Position numbers and translations under genes: made by a program. Of a stretch of DNA of 64,000 bases, positions 48,955-57,509 are shown piece by piece; position 1 is the stretch's first letter, and each line of letters starts with the position of its first letter. The notes under the pieces were generated by a model. That model was not told where the DNA came from and searched no databases. It saw nothing but the letters and a program-made list of their open reading frames with translations. Location of the stretch: NCBI GenBank assembly GCA_041676705.1, contig JBAYRL010000001.1, positions 186,001-250,000 on the forward strand. The letters are read 5' to 3'. This stretch comes from Acidimicrobiia bacterium (GTDB lineage: Bacteria > Actinomycetota > Acidimicrobiia > Acidimicrobiales > SKKL01).

Positions 48955-49748
48955 GCGACAACGATTCCCGCCGGAACGAGCTCGACCCACTTGAAAGCTT
49001 CGAGCTAATTGAGTGGCTTAAAACGCGTGATCCGCTTCTTGGGCAGCCCACGCAACCTCCAGTTAATGAAGATCCGGTTGCACAACGGATATACGCCCAG
49101 GTGGTTCAAGAACAGAACCGCAATGTGCCCCACGATGCAACTGGTAAACGCCCCAAGTCTTGGTATGCGAAACGGCTGCTTGTGCCAGTGCTGGTGGCGG
49201 CAACTTTGCTCTTAAGTGCGGCTGCCCTGTTGCGTACTAAGCCCGCCGTCGACCTCACCCAGGTGGGGTGTTACAACGTAGCGAGTTTGGTTGATGCCAG
49301 TGTGGTGGTCTTGCCGTTAGAGAAATCACCGATCGCACAGTGCCGTGAAGCATGGCAAAACCCGGAATACAAAGAAGTATTTTCTCAAGAACGCATACCC
49401 AGCCTGGCGACCTGTGTGCTTGAGGGGGGAGTAGTTGGGGTCTTCCCTAATGAGCCACCGAATGTATGTGAAAGATTAGGTCTGGCAGTGTGGGACGAGG
49501 ACCTCGAACCCGCCGAGCTCCAACAAGAGTTGGTATCACGAATCACCTCGCAATTTCTTGATAAGTGTCTCGCTCTAAGCGACGGGGCCCAAATTGCTCG
49601 TAATGAACTAGAAGCACTTGGGCTTTCTGGTTGGACCGTTACTGTCGCCCCTGCTAGCGAACCGGAATTTGTGTGTGCCTCGTTGGCTTTCGATTGGGCT
49701 GCCTCGTCGATCACTATTGTTCCCATAGCCAATCTTTGGGTTGATTAA
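48951..49748 (+). CDS. single-pass membrane protein, candidate anti-sigma factor
   Basis: A 265-residue protein with an N-terminal cytoplasmic part of about 70 residues, one membrane helix (about 75-94, LLVPVLVAATLLLSAAALL), and an extracytoplasmic domain with six Cys (YN-preceding Cys, AQC, ATC, NVC, DKC, FVC). Topology and the ATGA overlap with the ECF sigma gene fit an anti-sigma factor. No zinc-type H-x3-C-x2-C motif is seen in the cytoplasmic part, so the sigma-binding region is not of the ZAS type. The Cys-rich outer domain could sense a redox or ligand signal. Confidence 0.65.
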   Translation: MSDNDSRRNELDPLESFELIEWLKTRDPLLGQPTQPPVNEDPVAQRIYAQVVQEQNRNVPHDATGKRPKSWYAKRLLVPVLVAATLLLSAAALLRTKPAVDLTQVGCYNVASLVDASVVVLPLEKSPIAQCREAWQNPEYKEVFSQERIPSLATCVLEGGVVGVFPNEPPNVCERLGLAVWDEDLEPAELQQELVSRITSQFLDKCLALSDGAQIARNELEALGLSGWTVTVAPASEPEFVCASLAFDWAASSITIVPIANLWVD

Positions 49749-49766
49749 TAGAAAAGAGAGGTACGT

Positions 49767-49823
49767 ATGCGAATTAGTCCGATACGAGTGTTGGCGATAT
49801 TTCTAAATATTCTTTGTGCTTAA
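49767..49823 (+). pseudogene. 18-codon frame resembling a truncated lipoprotein start
   Basis: ATG 49767 follows a GAGAGG ribosome site and encodes MRISPIRVLAIFLNILCA before a TAA. The sequence looks like the signal-peptide start of a lipoprotein and stands just before two paralogous lipoprotein genes, so it may be the stub of a third copy. It could also be a short leader. Weak call. Confidence 0.3.
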
Positions 49824-49904
49824 GCGCTTAACTCTCATCAAACTAATGCTCAAACAAATACCGATGAAGTGAAATTAGTAACTGATATGTAGTTGGAGGG
49901 TGTG

Positions 49905-50513
49905 GTGAAGGTAAAATCTGTTGCTGTCGGGTTGACTCTCATTGCTTTTGTGATGACGTTGGTGGGGTGTGGGGGTGATTCGAAGCCAGCTGGTGAGGCT
50001 TTGGTGGGTGTGGTGGGGAATGACAATACCGCAACGACTGTGGCAGGACCCGAGACGGCTTGGACTGGTGCGGCGTCACCCACGGCTGCTGATGTTGAGG
50101 CCGCGTATGCCGAGTTGGTGGCGTGTTATTTAGAGTCGGGTTTATCAGGTTATATGCGGTTTGATCTGTCACGTAGCCACGTGCTGACCGCCAATATTGT
50201 GCTAGGCAAAACTGAAAAAGAGGCCGAGACCAATGAAATTATTATGCAGCGGTGTCGACGTGATTTTGAGGCAGTGATGGATCCATATTTGCTGTCGCAC
50301 CCTGAAAATGATGCTCAGCTTGAAGCAGTCCGTCAACGTCTCCTGGCCTGTGCAGATAAGTTTTTTCCCGGCAAGATCGATCCCGATATTTATCTTGACG
50401 ACCTGACAACTGAATACAACTCACATCAGAAAAACAGTGACGAAATAATTGCCGCGGGCGAATGCCTGGACGAAGCTTGGGCAGGTCCGAAACGACATTT
50501 TGGTGAGTCATGA
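49905..50513 (+). CDS. four-cysteine lipoprotein, copy 1
   Basis: A 202-residue lipoprotein. GTG 49905 was chosen because GGAGG (49895-49899) lies 5 nt upstream; the longer TTG 49893 start overlaps that site. The signal ends in LVGC (Cys22), followed by a Thr/Ala/Gly linker. The mature domain has four Cys at positions shared with the next gene (VACY, QRCR, LLACADKFFPG, GECLDEAW) plus WTG and SGLSGYMRFDL. It overlaps the next gene by 4 bp. No known family recognised. Confidence 0.8.
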   Translation: MKVKSVAVGLTLIAFVMTLVGCGGDSKPAGEALVGVVGNDNTATTVAGPETAWTGAASPTAADVEAAYAELVACYLESGLSGYMRFDLSRSHVLTANIVLGKTEKEAETNEIIMQRCRRDFEAVMDPYLLSHPENDAQLEAVRQRLLACADKFFPGKIDPDIYLDDLTTEYNSHQKNSDEIIAAGECLDEAWAGPKRHFGES

Positions 50514-51166
50514 ACGAAACTATTAATAAGTATGTCAGGTCGGCCGCGATAGCACCGTTGTTCATTCTGATGATGCTGGTGGCCAGCTGTAGTAGCGGAA
50601 ATAGTGAAAACAATGCGAATGGCTCGAAACCAGGAGATAACGCCACCGACAGTAAGGTTGGCAGCGAAATAACCCCAACCTCCGTTGCCAGACCAGAAAC
50701 CGTTTGGACTGGTGATGTGCCGCCAACCAAAACCGAGGCTGAAGCAGCCTTCACCGACCTGCTTGAGTGCTACGAAGAAGGTGGCCTTTCAGGTTGGGTT
50801 CGCTTCGACCTGGAACGCAGCTATGGGATGGAGTCCAATATCACCGTTGGGGGAGACGAAGCTGAGATCCAGGTCAATCAACTAATCATTAAACAGTGTG
50901 GCGATGCTTTCGACGTGGTGATGGAGCCCTACATAGCGGCGAACCCACTAACCGGTGATCAACGAGAAGCATTACGCCAGCGGCTCTTAGATTGTGCAGA
51001 TGAGTTTTTCCCAGGTCTAGTAGGCGCCGACATTTCACTCGACGATCTGGATGCGGCATACAGCCAGAAGTTGGACGGTCCCGCCGGCCGACTGTCACAG
51101 GCCGGGTTGTGCCAAGAGGAAGCTTGGACAGGCAAGCCCCAGTTTTTTGGCGAGCAACCTACGTAA
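50510..51166 (+). CDS. four-cysteine lipoprotein, copy 2 (paralog of copy 1)
   Basis: A 218-residue lipoprotein with lipobox LVASC (Cys27). The mature domain aligns along its length with copy 1: ETVWTGD, ECYEEGGLSGWVRFDLERS, KQCGDAFDVVMEPY, RQRLLDCADEFFPG, GLCQEEAWTG. All four Cys outside the lipobox are conserved, as are the ends of the domain, so the pair arose by tandem duplication and both copies look intact. It starts by ATGA overlap with copy 1. Two disulfides are a plausible inference. Confidence 0.8.
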   Translation: MNETINKYVRSAAIAPLFILMMLVASCSSGNSENNANGSKPGDNATDSKVGSEITPTSVARPETVWTGDVPPTKTEAEAAFTDLLECYEEGGLSGWVRFDLERSYGMESNITVGGDEAEIQVNQLIIKQCGDAFDVVMEPYIAANPLTGDQREALRQRLLDCADEFFPGLVGADISLDDLDAAYSQKLDGPAGRLSQAGLCQEEAWTGKPQFFGEQPT

Positions 51167-51199
51167 AAGGTACGAACCGATGAGCCTGGTTGGTCAGCC

Positions 51200-52306
51200 A
51201 TGAACCGAGTTGTCGCAGGGTTTACAAACGTGGCGTTAGCACTAGTGGTGTTAATACCATCAGTTGTATTGGCGTTAACTATCGTTCGGCGATCAGACCA
51301 CATTTCGGAACTTGCCACCGACCCCACACCCTTGTTGGTCAGCGCCACGTTGTTAGAAACCAAAGAACCTATCGACACCCAAATGAAGTTGGTGGTGACC
51401 GACGGGCTAGAAATTTCTGCCAATGTTTCGGTTGGGTTGGTGACAGCGGTGTGGGTAGCAGCTGGCGATGAAATTACCACCGGGGAGCGACTCTTCGATG
51501 TGGACGGGGTGGGTCGCTATGGTGCTCATAGCCCCGAACCCTTCTACCGGAACCTTGAAGCCGGTGCCGTTGGTGCTGATGTGGTGATGTTAAAAAACCT
51601 GTTGATCGGTTTTGGGCTCTTGGCCGAAGATGCCAACCAATCAGCACGCTTTGATAACAGCACGGCACGCGCAGTAGGTGAGTTAAACCGTATTTGGAGC
51701 GTACCGAACACTTCGATGAGCTTCGACCCTGATCTCGTAGTCTGGCTTCCAACCCCACAAGTGGCGGTGGCGGAGATGGCATTAGTCCAAGGTAAACCAG
51801 TACCCCCAGCGGGCGAAGCTATCTTCAAGGGCGGAGCCCAGGTTTTGTTAAGCCAACTTAGCCTGGTGAACAACGAAAATTTCGTCGATGGTTTTGTGGG
51901 TGGCGAGGTGACCGATAGGACCACCGGAACCCTACTTGGCACCTTGGCTTCGCCTGATGGCACCGTAAAACTCGACCCGGAAGGCTTCAACCAGTGGCTC
52001 GCGGCCAACGATACCGCTGTCCCCGGCGCTTCGGCCGAAAGTGGTGTTCAGATCCAGGTGACACTGTCGCGCCCCAGCATGGTTGAACGCCAGGTGATAC
52101 CAGCTGCTGCCATTATGACTGATGCTTCTGGGCTCACCAATTGTATTTGGAGCCAACGAAACAATTCCTGGGAGCCGTTACCAGTGCTGGTTTCATCAGC
52201 GGGTGAAACCGGACAAGTCACCCTGGCCGAAGCTCTGCCTGAAGGCACCCAAATTCTTGCCAACCCAATTGAAGTGTTGGAGCGGGCCGTATGTCCGTCG
52301 AGGTAG
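51200..52306 (+). CDS. membrane-fusion/adaptor protein with peptidoglycan-binding domain
   Basis: A 368-residue protein with an N-terminal membrane anchor (about 8-29). A HlyD/RND-adaptor-like region follows (VSVGLVTAVWVAAGDEITTGERLFDVDG, the lipoyl-type hairpin half). A peptidoglycan-binding-1-type segment (VVMLKNLLIGFGLLAED...STARAVGELNR) sits between the adaptor parts. The last third has beta-barrel/membrane-proximal character (VIPAAAIMTDASG, VLVSSAGETGQVTLAEALPEGTQI). It overlaps the ABC ATPase gene by 16 bp, so it is the adaptor of that transporter. Confidence 0.78.
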   Translation: MNRVVAGFTNVALALVVLIPSVVLALTIVRRSDHISELATDPTPLLVSATLLETKEPIDTQMKLVVTDGLEISANVSVGLVTAVWVAAGDEITTGERLFDVDGVGRYGAHSPEPFYRNLEAGAVGADVVMLKNLLIGFGLLAEDANQSARFDNSTARAVGELNRIWSVPNTSMSFDPDLVVWLPTPQVAVAEMALVQGKPVPPAGEAIFKGGAQVLLSQLSLVNNENFVDGFVGGEVTDRTTGTLLGTLASPDGTVKLDPEGFNQWLAANDTAVPGASAESGVQIQVTLSRPSMVERQVIPAAAIMTDASGLTNCIWSQRNNSWEPLPVLVSSAGETGQVTLAEALPEGTQILANPIEVLERAVCPSR

Positions 52307-52911
52307 CCGGGGTCTCGCATCATTTCGGCACCCACACCGTCTTAACCAACATCAACGCCAGCTTTCACCCTGGCACTATTACGGCGCTTCTAGGGCCGTC
52401 GGGTTCGGGAAAAACTACGCTCCTAGCCATTATTGGTGGCCTTATTAAACCATCGGTTGGCCAGGTGACCCGACCAAATATCAGCCCTGGCAAATTGCAA
52501 TGGATACACCAAAGCGTGAACGTGTTGGGCCGTCGCAGCGCTATCGACAACGTGGCGGTTTCACTTTATGCCCAAGGCAGCACACGAGCCGAGGCACTAG
52601 TAGTGGCCGAAGCAGCCTTGGAGCGAGTGGGGCTGGCCGGTTTCGCCACACGTCGGGTAACCACGCTTTCGGGTGGTGAAATGCAACGGGTATCCATTGC
52701 CCGGGCCTTGGCTTGTAGGCCCACCTTGGTGTTGGCCGATGAGCCAACCGGCCAACTAGACCGCTCCACCACCCAAACGGTGGCCGATGCTTTGGTGGCG
52801 TTGCGCGAAAGTGGTGCCGTAGTGATTATCGCCACCCATGATCCGATCGTGGCGGCGATTTGTGATCGCAGAATTGAAATCGTGGATGGCCAGATAAACG
52901 AGGCAGCATGA
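52291..52911 (+). CDS. ABC transporter ATP-binding protein (MacB/LolD-like)
   Basis: A 206-residue ATPase with every motif: Walker A GPSGSGKTT (about 35-43), Q-loop WIHQSVN, signature TLSGGEMQRVSIARAL, Walker B LVLADEPTG and the H-switch ATHDP. The short length and overall pattern match the MacB/LolD/FtsE group. It overlaps the adaptor gene and, by 4 bp (ATGA), the permease gene. Confidence 0.9.
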   Translation: MSVEVAGVSHHFGTHTVLTNINASFHPGTITALLGPSGSGKTTLLAIIGGLIKPSVGQVTRPNISPGKLQWIHQSVNVLGRRSAIDNVAVSLYAQGSTRAEALVVAEAALERVGLAGFATRRVTTLSGGEMQRVSIARALACRPTLVLADEPTGQLDRSTTQTVADALVALRESGAVVIIATHDPIVAAICDRRIEIVDGQINEAA

Positions 52912-54026
52912 TTTGGCGGCCAAGCGTGTTGGTAGGCGAGGTTTTCCGCAACCTCAAAAGCCGTCAGCTGGTGTGGGTGGTGCTGTGGGCTACCACCACC
53001 GGTCTAATATCGGTCTTAGCCATAGCCGAGCTGGATGCGGGGTCGCGGGCCATCGAGCTACGTAATCAACTGGATTTTGCCGGTGCCAACGTGGCGGTGG
53101 TGGAACCAGTGTCAGACAGTTTGGCAGGCGGTGGTTTGAACCCAGGGCGGTGCGTGGCGCTAAACGGCCAAACCGGGGTGCTGAGGGCGGGCAGTGAGGG
53201 TTTGTTAAACCAAATCGAACTAGCCAAGGCCCCTGGTTCGCCGATCTTGCCGGTGGAAGTGTCCGGACCCATGGTGGCCATATGGGACCCGACCCAGGCC
53301 AACCACCCAGCGGTCAGCAACGGTTTTTGGATAACTAGCTCACTTGCCACCCGTTTAGGGGTTACCGATGACGCTTTGTTAGCCCTAGCGGGTGGAAAGT
53401 CTGGTTCGGAAGTCGCGACCACAGTGCAGATCACAGGACGGTTTGAACCAGTGCGGGCCCCTCAGATGGGGGCACGGCTTATCTACCCGGCCAGCCCAGC
53501 GAGCAGGGCTGATCGTTGTTGGGTGGAAGTAGATCGGCCCCTCACCCAAGACAAACTGTTTGGGCTTTCGGCATGGTTCGCCGTAGATGCGCCGGTGCTG
53601 GTGCGGCCGTTGCTTGAAACTAACCTCTTCCAAAGTGACCCTGCTGCCCAATATGCGGGTCGAGTAACCCGACAAGCCTGGTTAGCGGTGGGTTTTGTGG
53701 TTGGGGTGTTATGGGCGCTTCTGCTGCGAAGCCGCCGGGGCGAGATGGCTTTGTTGTTAACGTTGGGTACCGGCAGGCTGTGTACCGTGGGGCAGGTGGT
53801 GGCCGAAAACGCTGTTGTGGCAGCCCTTGCTTGGAGTAGCGGCACCGGGTTGGCTCTCTGGTGGTGGGGATGGACGAAACCGCCCGTATTACGGCCCACT
53901 TCGGTGCTATCAGCGTCCATTACCTCAACGGTGCTAGCTATAGTCTTGGCGCTCACCATCGCTACATTGGTGAGCTTTGCCCTGACCTTCGGCTCAAGGC
54001 TCCAAGCCCTTAAAAACCGTGACTAA
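52908..54026 (+). CDS. MacB-like ABC transporter permease
   Basis: A 372-residue membrane protein with one N-terminal helix (about 20-42), a large extracytoplasmic domain (about 45-250), and three C-terminal helices (about 258-275, 297-320 and 335-360). This is the 1+3 topology of MacB/LolC/FtsX permeases. The outer domain contains few recognisable motifs and is more diverged than the ATPase. MacB-type systems move substrates from the outer membrane face or periplasm rather than across the inner membrane; here the substrate could be the lipoproteins encoded upstream or something they bind. Confidence 0.82.
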   Translation: MIWRPSVLVGEVFRNLKSRQLVWVVLWATTTGLISVLAIAELDAGSRAIELRNQLDFAGANVAVVEPVSDSLAGGGLNPGRCVALNGQTGVLRAGSEGLLNQIELAKAPGSPILPVEVSGPMVAIWDPTQANHPAVSNGFWITSSLATRLGVTDDALLALAGGKSGSEVATTVQITGRFEPVRAPQMGARLIYPASPASRADRCWVEVDRPLTQDKLFGLSAWFAVDAPVLVRPLLETNLFQSDPAAQYAGRVTRQAWLAVGFVVGVLWALLLRSRRGEMALLLTLGTGRLCTVGQVVAENAVVAALAWSSGTGLALWWWGWTKPPVLRPTSVLSASITSTVLAIVLALTIATLVSFALTFGSRLQALKNRD

Positions 54027-54032
54027 CCCCGC

Positions 54033-54295
54033 CTAGATGTGAGCGGCCTGACTGAGAATTTCGATCGCTAACCACTGTTGGATGTGTAGTAGCTCTTTCG
54101 CTACGCGGAGCTCCATTAGAGAATCACGTGGTCTTCGAGGATGTCACGGTCTAAGTCGGGATCAAGACCGTTGTAGCTGATCAAGTCAACCATTCGACCT
54201 AAAATTCTCGAAAGTATCTCTTCAAAATGTAGAAGATCGAACAGGTCTGCATTCATCGGCGGTTGAACCAATAGATCAACATCGGAATCGGCCCT
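54033..54295 (-). pseudogene. remnant of an MNT nucleotidyltransferase / HEPN (MntA-HepT-like) pair
   Basis: Minus strand. A 5'-truncated frame (54295 to TAA 54116) reads RADSDVDLLVQPPMNADLFD followed by ILGRMVDLISYNGLDPDLDRDILEDHVIL, the minimal nucleotidyltransferase after its GSxARG segment. The D-S-D-V-D metal motif is retained, but the G-S half is lost behind a TAG. TAATG overlaps into a 27-codon frame (54116-54033, MELRVAKELLHIQQWL...), in the place of the HEPN gene but far too short. Both genes are broken, so no active type VII toxin-antitoxin is expected. The rest of the 54296-54509 gap shows nothing clear. Confidence 0.6.
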
Positions 54296-54509
54296 CTATA
54301 AGGCCACTGGAAGGAGTTTTATGCGACAGCCTGCACGAAATTACTTGTTTAACGAGGAAAAGCAGGGTTAGGACGATTAATGTTTCCAGGCCGTGTGAGA
54401 CAATAGGGTTGAGGTGCTGGCCAGCGATGTCGAAGCATGAACTAATGTTGACTGTTCTTGTTTGCCCGAACGAACCCAACAGTTTCCTATTGGCAACTGC
54501 CTACAACAG

Positions 54510-56036
54510 ATGAGCACTAAGCCCAGCCTTCGTCGTCGCTTAGACTACCGACTGCTGCGTTGGCAGGCCCGCCTCGACGGCTCATGGGCCGACCATATTT
54601 TCCCGTGGTTCGCAGCTTTGGGTCTAGCAATCGTCTTCATATCTACAGCCCTGGCACGAATCCACGGGTTTTCTACCGGCAATGACATGGCTACCTGGGT
54701 ACAGGGCGCCTGGTTGATCCGGAACGGCTATCCCGCCGACATTACTGTGACCGGTCAGCACCTCTTAGCCCCCCAATTAGCATTTGGTTTCTACCCGATA
54801 GCGCTCGTTACTAAATGGCTCTCCGCTATGCCAACCCTGGTCGTGTTACAAGCTGTGGCGCTCAGCCTTGGTGCCCCGGCGCTGTGGAAAATTGCACGAC
54901 GAGTGTGTTTACTTCGGGTTGGGGCCAGCGGGGCAACCATAATCGCCTATGGAGCGCACCCTATGGTGCACCATCTGAACCTGGCTGATTTTCACCCGGA
55001 AACTTTAGCTTTACCCACACTACTTTGGGCGGCTTACTTCAGCCTGAGTGGGCGATGGCGCATTGGAACCTTACTTTTTATCTTGGCGATTAGCTGGCGT
55101 TCCGATTTGGGCTTGGCAGTGGCCGGCTTTGGTGTTTTGCTATTGCCTACCAAAGACAAAAAATATGGTTGGCGTTTCATTATCTTTGGATTGGCTTGGC
55201 TTTTTATTGCACAGTTGTTGTTGCAACCCTTAATTGATGGGGGAGTGGTGGCGAATCTCTCGTGGGATTCTATCGCCAACCCGCAAGATGCCCTGGCTGA
55301 TATGGGCTCTCGCCGAAGCATTGCCATCTTGGCATCCATGCTCTTACCAGTCGGATTGTTACCTCTGTTGGTGCCGGGGCGTCTTTTACCGTTCTTTCCG
55401 CCCGTCGTCTTAGCGCTGCTCTCAAGTGCCAGTTTTGATGAAAGCCGCGACATCACCTTATTAATAGCCGGACTATTTGGCGTTCTGTTAGCGGTCCCTT
55501 TCGCTCTAGGGCATCTTGGACGTCGCAACATTGAAGTCATTACGGTCGATGGCCGAGTGGTGAGCGGCCTAGCTCTGGTGGCCGCCTTGTTTTTTGTCCT
55601 GGCCAGTCCACTTTCACCATATGAACAGCCTTGGAGTTGGGGTCGGCGCGACAACACCGATCAAACCAGAGTGATTGCTATCGAGCGAGTGCCAGACGAG
55701 GCCCGAGTGCGGGCGGTGCCAGCCTTCATGGGGCATTTAGCTACTCGTGAAACGCTTTTGCCATGGCCTAAAACCGATTATCTTGAGAATAATAAAGCCC
55801 AAACACAAAGCGGTATGGCGAGTTCTGATCTCGGTGGAGGTTGGTCACGCCAAGCCGTTAGCAACCTGGCCACCGACCTAGTGGCTGGGGTTGACCTAGT
55901 CGTCGCCGATACCTCTATCTTCCCCCAAAATACCAGTGCCGCTTTGTGGGGAACTCTTCGTGAAGAGTTAGACCGGCGTGGTTTTGAAATGACCTATCGC
56001 CGTGACGGCATTCGTATCTATGAACGTCAGCTTTAG
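54510..56036 (+). CDS. DUF2079-like polytopic membrane protein
   Basis: A 508-residue protein with about ten membrane helices. The first extracytoplasmic part after helix 1 reads FSTGNDMATWVQGAWLIRNG, followed by GQHLLAPQLAFGFYPIAL. MVHHLNLADFHPETLALPTLLWA is the conserved DUF2079 region, with a His/Asp/Glu cluster as in GT-C enzymes. A soluble C-terminal domain of about 130 residues follows the last helix. GT-C glycosyltransferase-like activity using a lipid-linked sugar is plausible but unproven. ATG 54510 is preferred to TTG 54462. It converges on the HIT gene 2 bp away. Confidence 0.8.
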   Translation: MSTKPSLRRRLDYRLLRWQARLDGSWADHIFPWFAALGLAIVFISTALARIHGFSTGNDMATWVQGAWLIRNGYPADITVTGQHLLAPQLAFGFYPIALVTKWLSAMPTLVVLQAVALSLGAPALWKIARRVCLLRVGASGATIIAYGAHPMVHHLNLADFHPETLALPTLLWAAYFSLSGRWRIGTLLFILAISWRSDLGLAVAGFGVLLLPTKDKKYGWRFIIFGLAWLFIAQLLLQPLIDGGVVANLSWDSIANPQDALADMGSRRSIAILASMLLPVGLLPLLVPGRLLPFFPPVVLALLSSASFDESRDITLLIAGLFGVLLAVPFALGHLGRRNIEVITVDGRVVSGLALVAALFFVLASPLSPYEQPWSWGRRDNTDQTRVIAIERVPDEARVRAVPAFMGHLATRETLLPWPKTDYLENNKAQTQSGMASSDLGGGWSRQAVSNLATDLVAGVDLVVADTSIFPQNTSAALWGTLREELDRRGFEMTYRRDGIRIYERQL

Positions 56037-56038
56037 CC

Positions 56039-56461
56039 TTAGCTCGCTACTTGATGGTGCCCATCGGCTCGAAGCGCTGCACGAATTCGCTCAGCGGCTG
56101 CTTCAATATCGTCACCATGGGCGTTAGAGTCGGCGTTCGAGAAGTCCATATCGTGCACCCCCCAAATTGGCACCAGGTGAATATGCACATGCGGAACTTC
56201 CAAACCGGCCAGCATCATGCCCACTTTCTCGGGCTCGAACGCGGTTTGAATAGCTTTACCAATGGCGTGGGAAACTTTGGTGAGGTGTTCTAATACCGAA
56301 GCCTCAAGGTCAACCCAATGGTCAACCTCGGCAATAGGCACCACCAAGGTGTGTCCGGGTTTGAGTGGGGCAATGGTCATAAAGGCGACAGCTTGATCAT
56401 CTCGCCATACAAAGCGACCTGGTAGCTCGCCGTTGATTATCTTTGTAAACAATGTGGCCAT
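56039..56461 (-). CDS. HIT family protein
   Basis: A 140-residue histidine-triad protein: MATLFTKIINGELPGRFVWRDD at the N-terminus and HVHIHLVPIWG containing the H-x-H-x-H triad. Such proteins hydrolyse nucleoside phosphoramidates or AMP esters of unclear physiological role. ATG 56461 gives the family start; the upstream open frame is antisense to the next gene. It is divergent from pgsA with 22 bp between starts. Confidence 0.9.
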   Translation of the reverse strand: MATLFTKIINGELPGRFVWRDDQAVAFMTIAPLKPGHTLVVPIAEVDHWVDLEASVLEHLTKVSHAIGKAIQTAFEPEKVGMMLAGLEVPHVHIHLVPIWGVHDMDFSNADSNAHGDDIEAAAERIRAALRADGHHQVAS

Positions 56462-56483
56462 ATGAGAAGCGTAGAGTGTTTGA

Positions 56484-57074
56484 GTGACCTCTGAGGATGA
56501 ATCAACCGATCGGATTGTCACAATCCCCAATTTTGTTACCTTGGTGCGCTTAGCCTGTGTCCCTTGGTTTGTGTGGCTGCTCTTTGCTAACGAGAATCGT
56601 TTAGGTGCTGCTTTTTTGTTGGCCGGCTTGGGTGCCACCGATTGGATTGACGGCTATTTAGCTCGTCATTTGAACCAGATTTCTTCGGTGGGCAAGTTGC
56701 TTGACCCCACTACTGACCGCATTATGCTGTTAGTCGCTGTGTTTTCCATTGCCAAAGACGGAAGCGTACCAATTTGGTTCGCGGCGGTGGTACTGGCGCG
56801 AGAAGCGGTCGTTTCGCTTATAGCCCTTGGTTTGGGGGCCATGGGGGCGCGTCGTATTGATGTGACCTGGTGGGGTAAAACCGGCACCTTCTTTCTTATG
56901 TTCAGCTTCCCACTTTTCCTGGCATCACATGCGAATTGGGCTTTGGCCGACCCCAGTCGAGTCTTGGCTTGGCTCTGTGGTATCCCCGGTGTGGCCATTG
57001 CCTATTATGCTGCTGCTGGCTACATCCCTATTGCCCGTGAGGCCTTAGTCGAAGGCCGCGCGGCGCGAGGCTGA
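56484..57074 (+). CDS. pgsA: CDP-alcohol phosphatidyltransferase (PgsA-type)
   Basis: A 196-residue integral membrane enzyme with the signature D-x2-DG-x2-AR-x8-G-x3-D-x3-D seen in DWIDGYLARHLNQISSVGKLLDPTTDR (given here by its parts, about residues 50-76) and six hydrophobic helices. The likely product is phosphatidylglycerol phosphate, or another phospholipid from CDP-diacylglycerol. In mycobacteria pgsA2 lies near the gcvH-garA block, as here. It starts at GTG 56484. Confidence 0.85.
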   Translation: MTSEDESTDRIVTIPNFVTLVRLACVPWFVWLLFANENRLGAAFLLAGLGATDWIDGYLARHLNQISSVGKLLDPTTDRIMLLVAVFSIAKDGSVPIWFAAVVLAREAVVSLIALGLGAMGARRIDVTWWGKTGTFFLMFSFPLFLASHANWALADPSRVLAWLCGIPGVAIAYYAAAGYIPIAREALVEGRAARG

Positions 57075-57125
57075 TCTTTAATATTTGCTCGCCCTAGGCC
57101 TAGCTTCGGTACTAGCGTTCTTGCT

Positions 57126-57506
57126 ATGAACGTGCCTGTTGAACTTCGTTATTCGTCCGACCATGAATGGGTTCGGGTAGAGGGTGAGCGTTTACGCGTT
57201 GGTATCACCGACTACGCCCAAGATGCCCTGGGTGATGTGGTGTATGCCGAACTGCCCGAGGTGGGCCAGGTAGTTGAGGCTGGTGAAGCTTTTGGCGAAG
57301 TGGAATCCACCAAGTCGGTGTCCGACATCTTTGCGCCGGTTGCTGGCACGGTGGTTGAGGTCAATGCTGAGTTAGCCGACTCTCCAGAGCGCCTTAACGA
57401 TGATCCTTACGGTGAGGGTTGGCTCTGCGTGCTCGAACCCCAGGATGCTTCGGCAATTGATACGCTGATGAGTGCTAGTGAGTATGAGGCGTTAATCGAG
57501 GGCTGA
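57126..57506 (+). CDS. gcvH: glycine cleavage system H protein
   Basis: Lipoyl-carrier of the glycine cleavage complex, 126 residues. The lipoylated Lys is in VESTKSVSDIFAP (about residue 64), within DEAL-type context GDVVYAELPEVGQVVEAGEAFGEVESTK. DPYGEGWLCVLEP is near the end. No gcvT or gcvP gene is in the window. It opens the gcvH-garA-merR-nuclease-merR block conserved in Actinobacteria. Confidence 0.95.
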   Translation: MNVPVELRYSSDHEWVRVEGERLRVGITDYAQDALGDVVYAELPEVGQVVEAGEAFGEVESTKSVSDIFAPVAGTVVEVNAELADSPERLNDDPYGEGWLCVLEPQDASAIDTLMSASEYEALIEG

Positions 57507-57509
57507 GAT

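Noticed and set aside
56462..56638. N-terminal extension of the HIT protein to 56638
   Set aside because: The extra 59 residues are antisense to the start of pgsA and Lys/Ser-rich without family support.
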